NCBI GenBank assembly: GCA_036365455.1
Contig: JAWQUS010000009.1
Coordinates: forward strand, 5,734,001-5,798,000
Reading direction: 5' to 3'
DNA: 64,000 nucleotides
DNA from: Macrosoma leucophasiata
Taxonomy: Eukaryota > Arthropoda > Insecta > Lepidoptera > Hedylidae
Shown here one piece after another: positions 20,301 to 30,691 of the stretch. The translations under genes were made by a program, and so were the position numbers. The notes beneath the pieces were generated by a model that was not told the DNA's origin, made no database searches, and worked only from the letters and a program-made list of their open reading frames with translations. Within the stretch, counting starts at the first letter, position 1. Each line of letters opens with the position of its first letter.

Positions 20301-21189
20301 GGTTAGGATCCCACTGCAGCATCATTTCGTTCATCCAGATATGCTGCAAACCTATTTTTTACGCATATTTATAATACATATCCGAGAATATATATATAAC
20401 TGCCTCGGTAGCCTAGTGGTAACAGGCCACTACCCCTACGATGAGGTTCTGGGTTCGATTCCCGGGTAGGGGGTTATCAGAGATAATGGTGTAAAGTCCT
20501 TTATCTCTGGTTCTTTTGGGATTTTTCCATTTTCTGAAAATTTCCCAGTACTTCAAAGTTTGGTAATGTGCCCGGAGATGTCAACAGGCTCGCCGACTGT
20601 TACATGGGCCAAAAATGTAACCGGCGAATTGTGGGTGTTTGCATGTATGCTTGAATGCATGCATTTACCTCTGCCTACCCCTTCGGGGATTACAGGCGTG
20701 AAGTTACGTAATATATATCCAATAGGTTGCCTTTCAAAGTTTGGCCGCAAGTATTTTGAATTAAATTATTTTATTTTCCACAGCCAGCAACTCTTATATG
20801 TGGCGGATCTAGTTTGGCTCCCGTATATCATAATAATGAAAAAAAAGGCTTTAATTTGATATATTATTATAAAATAAATAATACATGTACGTTACGGACG
20901 TAAAAAGTTATCGGGGTGGAACGAAAATATGTAGGGACGGCCAAATGCGCAACGGCAGCCATGATTTTTCAGTCTTTGTACATATTGCCGTGAAGTGGAC
21001 GATATTTTATTGAAAAAACAAGTAAAAACAATTCTTTCCCAAAAAAAATTTATAAAAAAGTACTTGCGGCCATTTTTTGATAGGCAACCTAGTGGATATA
21101 ATTATATACTCTCGATTGTTAATATGCGTAAAAATTCGATTTGCAGCATATCTCGATGAACGAAATGATTCTGCAGTGGGATCCTTACC
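20301..21189. mobile_element. MITE family G copy 1, interrupted by a SINE
   Basis: The left terminal repeat GGTTAGGATCCCACTGCAGC and the following ATTTCGTTCATCCAGATATG are mirrored at the right end (GAACGAAATGATTCTGCAGT to CCTTACC), about 50 bp on each side. The intact paralogue is at 60846-61370 (525 bp). A TA precedes the left end, and TA flanks both ends of the paralogue, which suggests a TA target. No transposase is present. The extra length is the SINE at 20399-20711. Confidence 0.75.
20399..20711 (+). mobile_element. tRNA-derived SINE (family B), near full length
   Basis: The head TGCCTCGGTAGCCTAGTGG plus GGTTCGATTCCCGGG forms box A- and box B-like Pol III promoter elements. The body includes GAGATGTCAACAGGCTCGCC and the 3' end is CCTTCGGGGATTACAGGCG plus TGAAGTTACGTAAT. 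AATATATAT flanks both sides, consistent with a short target duplication inside MITE G. This is the best B copy in the window. Confidence 0.85.
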
Positions 21190-21271
21190 CAATAAGTACT
21201 TACTTTGTTAATTGATTCATTTTTAAGTGGCGCTTAAAGTTCTTTCTACGAGACAATTTAAGTGTTATTTA

Positions 21272-21655
21272 AGACTAGCTGTGCCCGCGACTTCGTCCTC
21301 GTGAGAAGAAATATGATTGTTCAGTATCTACCCGGACGAAGTCGTGGGCGCAGTTAGTATAAAAGTAGCCTAAGTTACTCCTTATTACATCAGCTATCTG
21401 CCAGTGAAAGTCTCGTCAAAATCGGAGACACTCAAATTCTATTTATTTGTATGTAGGTATGTATGTATGTATGGTTGTATGGAGATAAACGCAGCCTAAG
21501 TTACTCCTTATCACATCAGCTATCTGCCAGTGAAAGTCCCGTCAAAATCGATAAATCCGTTCCCAAGATTAGCCCCGCCAAACAGACAGACAAAAATTGT
21601 AAAAAATGTTGTTTTGGTACATGTACCGTGTATACATACGTATGCATTTAGTAAA
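21272..21655 (+). mobile_element. Lepidopteran CTAGCTGTGCCCGCG repeat, copy 1
   Basis: Starts ACTAGCTGTGCCCGCGACTT and contains the reverse complement GAAGTCGTGGGCGCAGTTAG about 45 bp later, giving a foldback head. It continues with AGCCTAAGTTACTCCTTATT and ends near GACAAAAATTGTAAAAAATG. A block of about 62 bp (AGCCTAAG to GTCAAAATCG) is repeated at 21364-21425 and 21490-21551, with GTAT-rich sequence between. It resembles non-autonomous Helitrons. The paralogue at 52859-53180 lacks the duplication. Confidence 0.6.
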
Positions 21656-21705
21656 AAGCGGTTATTTTAATATTTCAAAAAGACACACCAATTTTATATA
21701 TGTAC

Positions 21706-22400
21706 TAGCTGACCCGGCCACGCGTTGCTGTGGCTAAAGTTTATGTTATATTACATTATAGTAAACAATCTAAGAGGAACAATAAGAGAACATCAGTCAC
21801 GGAGTCCACTATGCTTTTTCACACAGATGGTATTTGTAAAAAAATTTGGTGATCTCCTTATTTGACTTTCTACTACTGTAACCCTTTAGTACAATGAAAT
21901 TATTTACGAACAAAGACGAAAATGTTGATGTTGGTATACAAATTCACTGGATTGAGATTTGAAGGGGAAGTACGTTGAACACAATTAATTAAAATGTTCT
22001 TACACTTGATATTAAGCAGAAATCAATAGGTACAAAATAAAAATTTATAACGTCAACAACACGTGGTAATTATGCTGTTTATATGTAGCTTAAATGACAT
22101 GTTTGTAGATTTACCATAGCAGCGCCATCTATTGATTACTTACTCAACCCAGTCGAAAGGTATCGACATCTGTTAGAATCATTTGGAGTTAACAGATAAT
22201 TGTGACTGTCAAATAATAACAGACAAATAATTAGCAATAAATTAAAATTGCGACTATAATTTGAGATTTAAACTATCCTATCTCTCAAGTTGGATCGAAC
22301 TGCACATGGGGTGCGAATTTTATTATAATCGGTTAAGTGGTTTAGGAGTCCATTGAGGACAAACATTGTGACACGAGATTTATATATATTAAGAAGATAG
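21706..22400 (+). mobile_element. Lepidopteran CTAGCTGACCCGGC repeat
   Basis: Starts ACTAGCTGACCCGGCCACGC and ends with AGGAGTCCATTGAGGACAAA followed by TTTATATATATTAAGA. The last 130 bp match 59905-60025. It includes GCAGCGCCATCTATTGATTA at 22120-22140, the motif also found in family D. No ORF is evident. Helitron- or LINE-tail-like; the class is uncertain. Confidence 0.5.
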
Positions 22401-22907
22401 ATGTATAGATTGACATATCAGTACCACTATCAGTATTCGACGGAGTCCGGTCTGAAACGTTTGATTTGTCACATGTGTTTGAGTACAAACACGTGATGTG
22501 TAGTTATTAGCCGAGTGTAGAGCGTGAAGGACTAAAGGTCAAGTGTGAGCATCACACCAGCATTTAAATACATTTTATAAATAGGCATCTTATACATTTA
22601 TACCTACGACTGTGAGTAATTGAAACTTGTTAGAATTATAAGAACTTTAAGCAGAAATTGCACATTGACCTTTTTATTTTAATTGTAAGAACTAAGTAGG
22701 TACATTTAATTTAAGTATGTTTACTAGATATGAAGTAAACTTAAACTTACTTCTGCTTAAAGCTCTTATAATTCTTACAAGTATCAAGATCAAGATCGGA
22801 ATGAATGTTATGGGTTTTCGAATTTAAATTTTCAACAACCATCTCCCCCAGGACTGCTACCGGTATAAGCCTAGAGTCTCACACCCATATTCTAAGACGT
22901 TATTTGA
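22401..22907. other. Unassigned DNA with a small inverted repeat
   Basis: Arms of about 36 bp at 22622-22657 and 22750-22785 (CTTGT.AGAATTATAAGA.CTTTAAGCAGAA) form an imperfect foldback with a 92-bp spacer, a probable MITE. Nothing else is recognised. Confidence 0.5.
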
Positions 22908-23603
22908 GAGATTACGACTTTACTGGTGGCAGCGTTCCAGTGACGGAGCTCGCGGGGGTAGGCACCACCGCATTACCTAATTTACTTGCCGTTAAATGGT
23001 AGTGTTCAGCACTATCGTGTTCCGGTCCGGTTGTAATGTACGGCCCTGTAATTCCCGACACAGAGGCATAACACCTAATGCCTCAGGAGTGGCAGCGCAT
23101 CTACATTTTGACCTCTGGTCATTGTGTAAGTGTCTATAGGCTGCAGTCATCACTTAACATCAATGTGAACTGCATGCTTGTTTGCCACTTCCATTACATA
23201 AAAAAAAAACGTTGCTACCGAAATAAGCCGAACAGCAGATGACAGGAAGCAATCATGATTTGTTTTCTTTATTTTATGTTATCGAAATGGAAGTACTTAC
23301 CTACCTAAATATTGCAACAATCAGAACCAAAAGGAAAGTGTGTGCTAACTAGCGGTACGGGCGGTAAAAGGGCTCACTCCTTACACACATAGACCAAGGT
23401 CAAAATGCAGATGCGTTACCACTCCTGAAGCCTAAGGTGTTATGCCTCTGTGCCGGAAATTACAGGGCCGTACATTACCACCTGACCGGAACACGATAGT
23501 GCTGAACACTACCATTTAACGGCAAGTAAATTATGTAATGCGGTGGTGCCTATGCCCACGAGCTCCGTCACTGGAACGCTGACACCAGTAAAGTCGTAAT
23601 CTC
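22908..23603. repeat. Long inverted duplication containing two family A copies
   Basis: The left arm 22908-23125 and right arm 23384-23603 are reverse complements. They include the family A 5' region and host flank GAGATTACGACTTTACTGGT. Both arms share variants absent from most A copies (GCAGCG or GTCAGCGTTCCAG, TTTACTTGCCGTTAAATGG). Shared flank plus shared variants show inverted duplication of one locus, not two insertions. The left A copy continues to its poly(A) at about 23209; the right copy is cut at about 23384. Confidence 0.8.
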
Positions 23604-23938
23604 GACCTTAACTCAACCTTACTCAATGGAATTAACTAATAATGTCAACTCGACATTCTGCCTCCGTTTGAGGTAAGAAAGCAACTGTCAAACTCCAACG
23701 TACCTATCTTGAAATTTCGAGGATTATTTTTATTTACGTTATATTCTTGCGCTGCGCATCTGCATTTTGACCTTGGTCTATGTGTGTAAGAGGTGAGCCC
23801 TTTTACCGCCCGTACCGCTAGTTAGCACACACACTTTCCTTTTGGTTCTGATTGTTGCAATATTTAGGTAGGTAAGTACTTCCATTTGGATAACATAAAA
23901 TAAAGAAAACAAATCATGATTGCTTCCTGTCTTCTGCT
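23234..23938. repeat. Second long inverted repeat overlapping the first
   Basis: The left arm 23234-23415 and right arm 23755-23938 are reverse complements over about 182 bp with only a few differences by eye (landmarks GACAGGAAGCAATCATGATT and GCGGTACGGGCGGTAAAAGG). The left arm overlaps the end of the 23384-23603 arm, so the two palindromes interlock. Confidence 0.85.
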
Positions 23939-24348
23939 ATGGTAATATCTATAATATGAGTAAGTCCCCTGAACTGAATAAAGATATACGTCAAACAAAA
24001 ACGAATTATGATGCAAATTTATTCATTAGACTCAATCGATTATTTATATTTCGTGCTCGCTCTGAAAATCAAGTAATTATTGGTTTAATTTAATTGGAAG
24101 TTGTTATCATGACGCTCTGCGGCTTGCGGTGGTTGCTAGGATGTCACCTTATACCTATTAAGGAATAATAAACATAATGTAAAGGGGTTCTCACACAGCT
24201 GTTATAAAAACCTATGGCTTGTCATCTATAACATGAGACTCCAAAGAACGGGCGAATCGCATGGATAATATATAGATTTAACTTCGACTTTACCACCCTT
24301 ATGGGTAACAATTGTGAAGATATGAAATAACCTTCGTTATTTTCCCAT
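23939..24348. other. Unassigned AT-rich DNA
   Basis: No recognised repeat or coding signal. Confidence 0.4.
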
Positions 24349-24641
24349 GTCACTGGTGATAGAGCTCCAGTGAATGAGCTCGCGGGCGAAGGCACCACCG
24401 CTTTACCTAATATACTTGCCGCTAAATCGTAGTGTTCAGCACTATCGTGTTCCGGTCAGGTGGAAATGTATGGCCCTGTAATTTCCGGCACAGAGGCGTA
24501 ACAGCTTAGGCCTCAGGAGTGGTAGCGCATCTGCACTTTGACCTTGGTCTTTGTGTGGGTGTCTATAGGCTGCAGTCATCACTTAACATCAATGTGAACT
24601 GCATGCTTGTTTGCTACTTCCATTACATTAAAAAAAAACAA
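24349..24641 (+). mobile_element. Family A SINE-like repeat, full length
   Basis: Complete from ACTGGTGATAGAGCTCC to TTCCATTACATTAAAAAAAA, with GTGAATGAGCTCG in place of GTGACGGAGCTCG. Confidence 0.85.
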
Positions 24642-24683
24642 AAGTTATGCTCCTTTATTATTTTAAATAACATCAACAAATTG

Positions 24684-25082
24684 TACAAGTGCTCAACAAT
24701 AAATATTGCTCATCGATTCTAAGAAGGAGACTTCGGCTTATTTCGGGTCTGTAGAGCGTTATCTTTTTGCACTGTACCTATTTGACGTATGTCGACCATT
24801 TTGATCAAGTTTAGACCAATACCGGACTCTCACGGCGAGATTCACAGACCGCACTACAACTTTACTTTCAAGCAAAGTACGCTTCGAGCTGTCAAATCCC
24901 ATACTGAACTGACAGTTCTAAGCGTACTTTGCTTGAAAGTAAAGTCGTAGTGCGGTCTGTGAATCTTACCATCAGTGCTTACGTAGGCAGTGTGCAACAG
25001 AGATAACGCTCTACGTATGTCGAAACGAGCTGATCGTCTCCTTCGCAGGCTCGATGTGCAATATTAATCGTTGAGTACTGTA
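24684..25082. mobile_element. MITE family E copy 1, interrupted by MITE F
   Basis: Terminal repeats AGTGCTCAACAATAAATATT and AATATTAATCGTTGAGTACT enclose a body with GTAGAGCGTTATCT near both ends. A paralogue in the opposite orientation is at 49976-50234 (259 bp) and lacks the insertion at 24833-24971. No coding capacity. Confidence 0.75.
24833..24971. mobile_element. Foldback MITE F inserted in MITE E
   Basis: A 139-bp element that is nearly all inverted repeat: GATTCACAGACCGCACTAC.ACTTTACTTTCAAGCAAAGTACGCTT against its reverse complement, with a loop of about 35 bp. Flanks are TCA on both sides (24830-24832 and 24972-24974). The empty site in MITE E copy 2 reads GGACTTTCAGTGC in the same orientation, so a 3-bp TCA duplication is inferred. 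A 3-bp duplication is compatible with PIF/Harbinger-type elements, among others. Confidence 0.75.
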
Positions 25083-25377
25083 AATGGACATTGATTTAAC
25101 TCTTGTGTGGAAGCACCTTTATTCTGATTATTGACACCATTTGTCATTCAACTGACTAATTTATACGATTGATGATTGACGTAGGTTATGCGTCTTAAAA
25201 TAGGTGGGGGAAAAAGTCTTTTCGCATTATGGTATGAACTTGTAATAAAATCTCTTTGGCTGTAGTATTTGTATTTGGCTGGTTTTGGTATCATTGAGAG
25301 TTAAAATTTTAAAGAACATAATTCCAAATTAAAATTAGGCGAATTTGTGATTTTCATTTGTTTATCGTACTGTCAAG

Positions 25378-27025
25378 ATAAGTGAATCTAATGAAGAAAT
25401 TCGATACATTTTAAAATTTTACTACAAAAAAGGTAAAAATGCAACGCAAGCAGCGAAAAAAAATTGCGATGTTTATGGACCTAGTGCAGTGTCTGTGAGA
25501 GTAGCACAAAGGAGATGTTGCGAGCTCGGCCCTGGTTCGTACATGTCCTCAAAAAATGGGTAAATTATAGAAGAATCCGAAAAAAATACAATTAATTTAA
25601 TCAATAATATATTTTACAGTTACCACCACATTTAATTCAAACGATCTTATCATTTTCAACCATGTTCAATATGGCGGCGATACAGCCGACGCTTGGGATT
25701 GACAGTACCTATGTAGATAAAACAAAACTAATGCTATCTGTATCTTACAAGTGCATCACATAATTATAAAAACGATGTCTCCAATCGACCAATTTAAAGA
25801 AGTTCCGAAGATAATTTTTAAATTGGAAATCGAATAGTATTAACACATGAAATCAATAAAAAGAAAATATTCCTTTTTTTCCAAGTACTATATCATCAAA
25901 AAAACAGTTTAAAAAATGAAAATGTCAAAATGACATCGCCCGCCATATTCGCCATGTTGGTTTTGAGTTGCAATTCTAACTGCAAATAATGTTTTGTAAC
26001 TGCAAACAAAGCTAAATAAGTGACAATATGCAGTAAAACAACGTTTTTATATTGATTTTGCCTGTTAATTATATTGTGTATTATGCCATGTATTATGGCC
26101 GGAGGTCCATACATTTTTGCAACATCTTCTTTGGTTTAAGCGTTTTCAATCCGGAAATTTTGATGTCAAAGATGCACCTCGCTCTGGTCGTCCTGTTACG
26201 GATAAAATTGATGCCATTTTTGAAAAAGTGGAGCAAGATCGACATATCAGTAGTTACGACGTAGCTGAAGAACTGAGAATTGATAACAAAACAGTTTTGG
26301 CGCATTTGAAAAAAGCTGGGTACAAAAAAAAACTCGATATTTGGGTACCTCACGAGCTCACTGAAAGAAATCTAATGAACCGTGTACTCATTTGTGATTC
26401 TTTATTACGACGTAATGAAACCGAATCATTTTTGAAGAAGCTGATAACTGGTGATGAAAAGTGGATCACGTACGACAAGAACGTGCGAAATAGGTCGTGG
26501 TCAAAGGCCGGTCAGGCTTCACAGACTGTGGCGAAACCCGGGTTAACTCGCAATAAGGTGATGTTGTGTGTGTGGTGGGATTGGAAGGGCATTATTCATT
26601 ATGAGCTATTACCACCAGGCAGGACTATCGATTCTGAACTCTACTGCGAACAACTGATGAGATTAAAGCAAGAAGTTGAGAGAAAGCGGCCGGAATTGAT
26701 CAACAGAAGGGGTGTGGGTTGGGGCTGTTTCATCATGATAACGCTAGACCTCACACATCTATAGCCACTCAGCAATAATTAAGAGAGTTTGGCTGCGAGG
26801 TGTTAATGCATCCGCCGTATAGTCCTGACCTTGCACCTTCAGATTTCCACCTGTTTCGGTCTCTTCAGAATTCTTTATGCAATGTTAGGTTAACATCATG
26901 AGAGGATTGCCAAATCCACTTGTCGCGTTGATGAGAAGTCCCAAATTATTTATAGCAATGGGATCATGTCCCTACCTACAAGATGGTAAAAGGTTATCGA
27001 ACAAAATGGTACATACATACTTTAG
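25378..27025 (+). pseudogene. mariner transposase, inactivated and interrupted
   Basis: The start codon has become ATA (25378). The coding region is interrupted after RVAQ (about 25510) and resumes at 26130 as WFKRFQSGNFDVKDAPRSGR. The frame is then open to about 26714 with WVPHEL and ITGDEKW intact. A small insertion at GGTGTGGGTTGGGGCTG shifts the frame just before the HDNARPH segment, and CAATAA introduces a stop a few codons later. The tail to the original stop at 27023-27025 is recognisable (YSPDLAPSDFH in another frame). Confidence 0.9.
25511..26129. mobile_element. Spy-like non-autonomous DNA transposon, copy 1
   Basis: A 619-bp element with terminal repeats GGAGATGTTGC and GCAACATCTTC, no transposase. 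It lies between ..GCACAAA and TTTGGTTTAAG.. of mariner copy 2. Mariner copies 1 and 3 give the empty site ACACAAATTTGG / GCACAAATTTGG. The insertion is therefore exactly between AAA and TTT with no duplication or loss, the behaviour described for Spy elements. The other copies, 38657-39125 and 47020-47623, are in the opposite orientation. The body contains CGCCATGTTGG and GGCGATACAGCCGACGCTTG. Confidence 0.8.
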
Positions 27026-27303
27026 TTAAATTTAAATAAACTGTATTAAAAAATGTTTTGATTTATCTTAAAAAATGCGAAGAAACTTTTTCCCCAACCT
27101 AATATTATATGTTTTTCATATTATATGAATATAATAGACGCGGCGTTTTAAAATTTTAAGTATTGTTTTGTTACGAATGACCTCTATACTCTATATTCAA
27201 GATGATGACTGATTATGAATCACGTTAAACACATTTTTATATATATATTATTGTGGTTTCATATCCATACGTCGTGCACTGACTTGACTTCACTGCTGCT
27301 GCG

Positions 27304-27337
27304 TAAAGTCGTAGTGCGGTCTGCTGTGAATCTCACA
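27304..27337 (+). repeat. MITE F end fragment
   Basis: TAAAGTCGTAGTGCGGTCTG followed by TGTGAATCTCAC matches one terminus of MITE F (24833-24971). Confidence 0.6.
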
Positions 27338-27340
27338 CAT

Positions 27341-27463
27341 AGCCTGGGTTACATACATGTAACATTTCAACATCCTTCTCTAACTTTAACAGATTTCTCT
27401 AAGTTAGAGAAGGATGTGAAATGTTACAATAACTTTAACAAATATCGTGGTGCAACCCAGGCT
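27341..27463. mobile_element. Palindromic MITE
   Basis: The ends AGCCTGGGTT and AACCCAGGCT are inverted repeats. The interior has a second pairing, ACATCCTTCTCTAACTT (about 27369-27385) with AAGTTAGAGAAGGATGT (about 27400-27416), around a short loop. The whole 123 bp can fold as one hairpin with bulges. It directly adjoins a MITE F fragment. Confidence 0.7.
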
Positions 27464-27576
27464 AAGACATGTTCATGACGCATTAGGTACGTATATTTGA
27501 AGATTTGACAGGACACATCACGCACTTTTTCAAGGAAATAGCAACTGAAATATCGGGTTATTTCTCTGGTTATATT

Positions 27577-27829
27577 GATGGAAAATAAGCATGCAACTTG
27601 ATGGTAAACGAATACAGCCTATAGACATCTACAGAAAAACCGATGGTCAAAATGCAGATGTGTTGCCCTGAAGCCCGAGTTGTTATATTATTATCCCTGT
27701 GATAATTACTATAAACCCATATACGAGCATTTCCATCTAACCGGAACACGATAGTGCTGAACACGCAGATGGATGACAGATTAGGTAATGCCTACGCCCT
27801 CGAGCTCCTACACTAGAGCTCTACCACCT
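27577..27829 (-). repeat. Family A SINE-like repeat, old diverged copy
   Basis: Minus-strand landmarks include AATAAGCATGCA, GTCAAAATGCAGATG, CCGGAACACGATAGTGCTGA and GAGCTCTACCACC. Many substitutions and ATAATTACTATA-type changes are shared with the copies at 32075, 39849 and 46246, suggesting an older subfamily. Confidence 0.65.
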
Positions 27830-28464
27830 GTAGAAGAAACTAACTTTAAAAATCGGAGAGGTTTTATACCCACTCTCTGTTGTTATGATGTACCTACCTA
27901 TAATAGAATATCGTATCCTACCACGTACTTACCTAATACCTAATTATGTGTATTTAATACCTGGTACCAGGAATCTACGTTCACGTGGTTCGGAAACGGA
28001 GTTGATTTGTTAGATGTTTCCTGTAATTCTCGATACCCGAGTGTTATTCAAAGTAGGCTTGAAAGTTCTAATAAGATATTCATACTTAGTAGGTCGGAAC
28101 GATCGTCGACTGTACGCGTCTCGACTGCTTGTCTTGCAGTGCCGGCTAGTTACGACGAATTTTGAGTAGATTTTTTATGTCAATAAAAAATAACAAACGG
28201 ACAGTCAACATTGATAGTTCGTGAATATGTCCGTGGACACCAATGCATGTTATGATAATAGTTTGGTATGTCGAGAAGTAAAGAAGATGAAGAGTGAGGT
28301 TCCGTAAAGCCTATTACAGAGACAAAACAACTTAGGCCTCAAGAATAGCAAAGCATCTGATTTATATTTTTGCTTTTCGTGTAGAAGTCAACAGGTTGAA
28401 GAATTCGGTTTATTTTTAGATAGGTGTATATGTAGGTATAGGTGCACGTGGGCGCAGCCCGGTG
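27830..28464. other. Unassigned DNA
   Basis: No recognised repeat or coding signal. Confidence 0.4.
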
Positions 28465-28560
28465 CGATCGACAGCAAGATGCACGAGGCCATACATATTG
28501 CCGGAAACCGTACCCGATGGCGCACTATCATCCGACAAAAAGTGATCCGTGGAGGGAGAC
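28465..28560 (+). mobile_element. LINE ORF C-terminal relic
   Basis: A frame beginning near 28476 reads AIHIAGNRTRWRTIIRQ and then GGRHDPQ before a stop (about 28572). Endings of WR..IR......RHDPQ type are common at the C-terminus of insect RTE/Jockey LINE proteins. Only this tail remains. Confidence 0.45.
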
Positions 28561-28572
28561 ACGACCCTCAGT

Positions 28573-29427
28573 AGTGGGGAAAACGACGCAAGGAGGAGGA
28601 TATGTACAACTAATTATACTATTACTACTAATATTTCAAAAAACAAATCTAATCTACAGTACTACGGCGCGGGATCTTCCGGAGCGTTCTCTAATTAGAG
28701 CTCTGTTATCACTAATTGGTTTGGTATTAAAATTTTAGTCCAGTAGCTGCCGTATTAATTTTATAGTGATTTCTATTTTGTTCCACCAAAAATGAAATGC
28801 ATGAAAGATATATTAGACCTTAACAAGCCGTACTTTAAATATGATGTCAAGCGTATAGAGGTCTTGTTATGACATAAAACAATTTATCAAGGAAGCGCTT
28901 CTTTAATAATAAAGAAAATTTTCATAAGTTGCCAGAAGGTCTTAAATAACAACTGATAATTTTGTTTCGAAATTTTTACGTTTTATTCATAAAACATTAA
29001 ACAAAATTATTGAACGCATTGAATTTAATGAAGTTATCATGAACTGCCAACCAACTTGCTCGACAACTGTAGCTCTTCATATTAGATACAGTGTGAACTT
29101 TAAGAATTTGCTATTTTCACGATAAAAAGGGAAAAAATCCGTATTTCAAATGGAAAGTAAAAGTTCTAAACTTTCATTGAGTGATAAACAGAATAAGGAA
29201 TTAAGATCTAGGGGCCATCTCGTAATCCTGTTTAAAATTCATATTACTTTACGTTGACTGCCGGCATGACCGACGACATAAAATTTACGATTTGGCTTAT
29301 CTTCAGTGTTATCAAACGGTCATCGCAATTAAGCGTTTAAGTCTTGCCTGTAATTCAACTCGATGGGCACGCTTTTCGCTTTCATTGTGATGTTTCTGAA
29401 TGGGCTTTGTGTTTATGATTAAAAAAT
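28573..29427. other. Unassigned AT-rich DNA
   Basis: No recognised repeat or coding signal. Confidence 0.4.
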
Positions 29428-29540
29428 GCCGCTATAGGAGTCCTTCGGGGCTGGTAGCACGCAAGTAACTCCCCTGGTGTTGCAAAAGTTCATAGCCAAC
29501 TTTTCATCAATTCTTTCAACCCCATGACATAAAAAATTCT
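29428..29540 (+). repeat. CR1/Jockey-like LINE 3' UTR fragment
   Basis: GAGTCCTTCGGGGCTGG, AACTCCCCTGGTGTTGCAAA and ATGACATAAAAAA match the end of the LINE at 9286-9665. Only the last about 100 bp are present. Confidence 0.6.
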
Positions 29541-29720
29541 AAAACTTCTTTTACACGGCCATTCAGTTCTGTGGGTTACGTATTTTTGCTAGACGCACCA
29601 AACTGGCGCGGCTATACAAATGTGGACGGGCGCGTCACAAAACGGACTCCTGCATAGAACTCATAGCATTGATACTGTATGTGTGCAAGCGCTTTACTGC
29701 TAATTGCTAAGCGCTTAACT

Positions 29721-30012
29721 TTTTACTGGTGGTAAAGCTCCAGTGACGGAGCTCGCGGGCGTAGGCACTACCGCATTACCTAATATACTTGCCGCTAAAT
29801 GGTAGTGTTCAGCACTATCGTGTTCCAGTCAGGTGGTAATGTACGGCCCTGTAATTTCCGGCACAGAGGCATAACACCTTAGGCCTCAGGAGTAGTAACG
29901 CATCTGCATTTTGACCTTGGTCTTTTTGTAAGTGACTATAGGCTGCAGTCATCACTTAAAATCAATGTGAACTGCATGCTTGTTTGCCACTTCTATAACC
30001 TAAAAAAAACAA
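29721..30012 (+). mobile_element. Family A SINE-like repeat, full length
   Basis: Complete from TTTTTACTGGTGGTAAAGC to the poly(A) end after CCACTTCTATAACC. Confidence 0.85.
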
Positions 30013-30104
30013 ATATGTAAGAACTGTCTCTCACGAATACATCCATATAATTTCTGTAGAACGGAGTATTTTTGTGAGTCTAGGGAATAAATTTAGTATC
30101 TTAG

Positions 30105-30245
30105 TATGTATGTATGGTCCCTAACGGGGTAGGCAGAGAGTGTAGAGCGCCAGATATCCCGGTGCTGACATACCCCTCGTGCTTCATCTACCTTCATCAA
30201 TCTCTTCATACATGCACGCCGATTCCTAAGACTTTTGACCACACT
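30105..30245 (-). repeat. RTE-like LINE 3' end fragment
   Basis: Minus-strand counterpart of the end of 18545-18945: ATGTATGTATG at the left is the microsatellite tail, followed by CGGGGTAGGCAGAGAGTGTA and CATACATGCACGCCGATTCC. Strongly 5'-truncated. Confidence 0.65.
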
Positions 30246-30447
30246 TAAAACTTTAAATTACCTACACTTATTTCCAGAATATAGGTCAGGACTTAGCAGG
30301 GGAGATTTAATAACATACTGTTACATACAAACACGACGTAGCGCGAATTGGCTCACCGCCATATTCCATTCAGTAAAATTGTATTAAAACTCATATCAAA
30401 TTGGCTCTGGCCCAGTTATTATTAAATTTGTGCATATGTATCATATT

Positions 30448-30688
30448 TTTTAATGGAGGTGTCAAACAAGCATGGATGTTTAGTGAATATTATTTACAAA
30501 TCTACAGCCTATAGAAATCTACACAAAATCACAAAAATCAAAAATGCGTTGCCTCCTCTGACCCATATACTTTTTTGGCTTTGTGATAGAAATAACATCT
30601 AACATGCGTTTGATTTACCTACCTATTTATTACCTAATACAATGGTGCCTATACCCTTTAGTTCCGTCACTGAAACTCAACCTCCAGC
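30448..30688 (-). repeat. Family A SINE-like repeat, old diverged copy
   Basis: Minus-strand remnants include TGTCAAACAAGCATG, AGCCTATAGAAATCTACACA and GTTCCGTCACTG. It abuts, head to head, the younger copy at 30692-30978. Confidence 0.55.
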
Positions 30689-30691
30689 GAA

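Larger units (their letters stand above)
25201..27102 (+). mobile_element. mariner transposon copy 2, split by a Spy-like element
   Basis: Starts TAGGTGGGGGAAAAAGTCTTTTCGC and ends GAAACTTTTTCCCCAACCTAA. After removing 25511-26129 the element is about 1.28 kb, the same as copies 1 and 3. It carries a defective transposase on the plus strand. Confidence 0.9.

Noticed and set aside
24519..24722. Small proteins from frames starting like VTHLHFDLGLCVGVYRLQSS (also 13416, 46417, 52286, 58772)
   Set aside because: These frames are translations of the family A SINE-like repeat and recur with each copy on either strand.
26093..26353. Antisense frame inside mariner copy 2 (also 12491-12814 and 41443-41706)
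   Set aside because: It is the reverse-strand shadow of the transposase reading frame.
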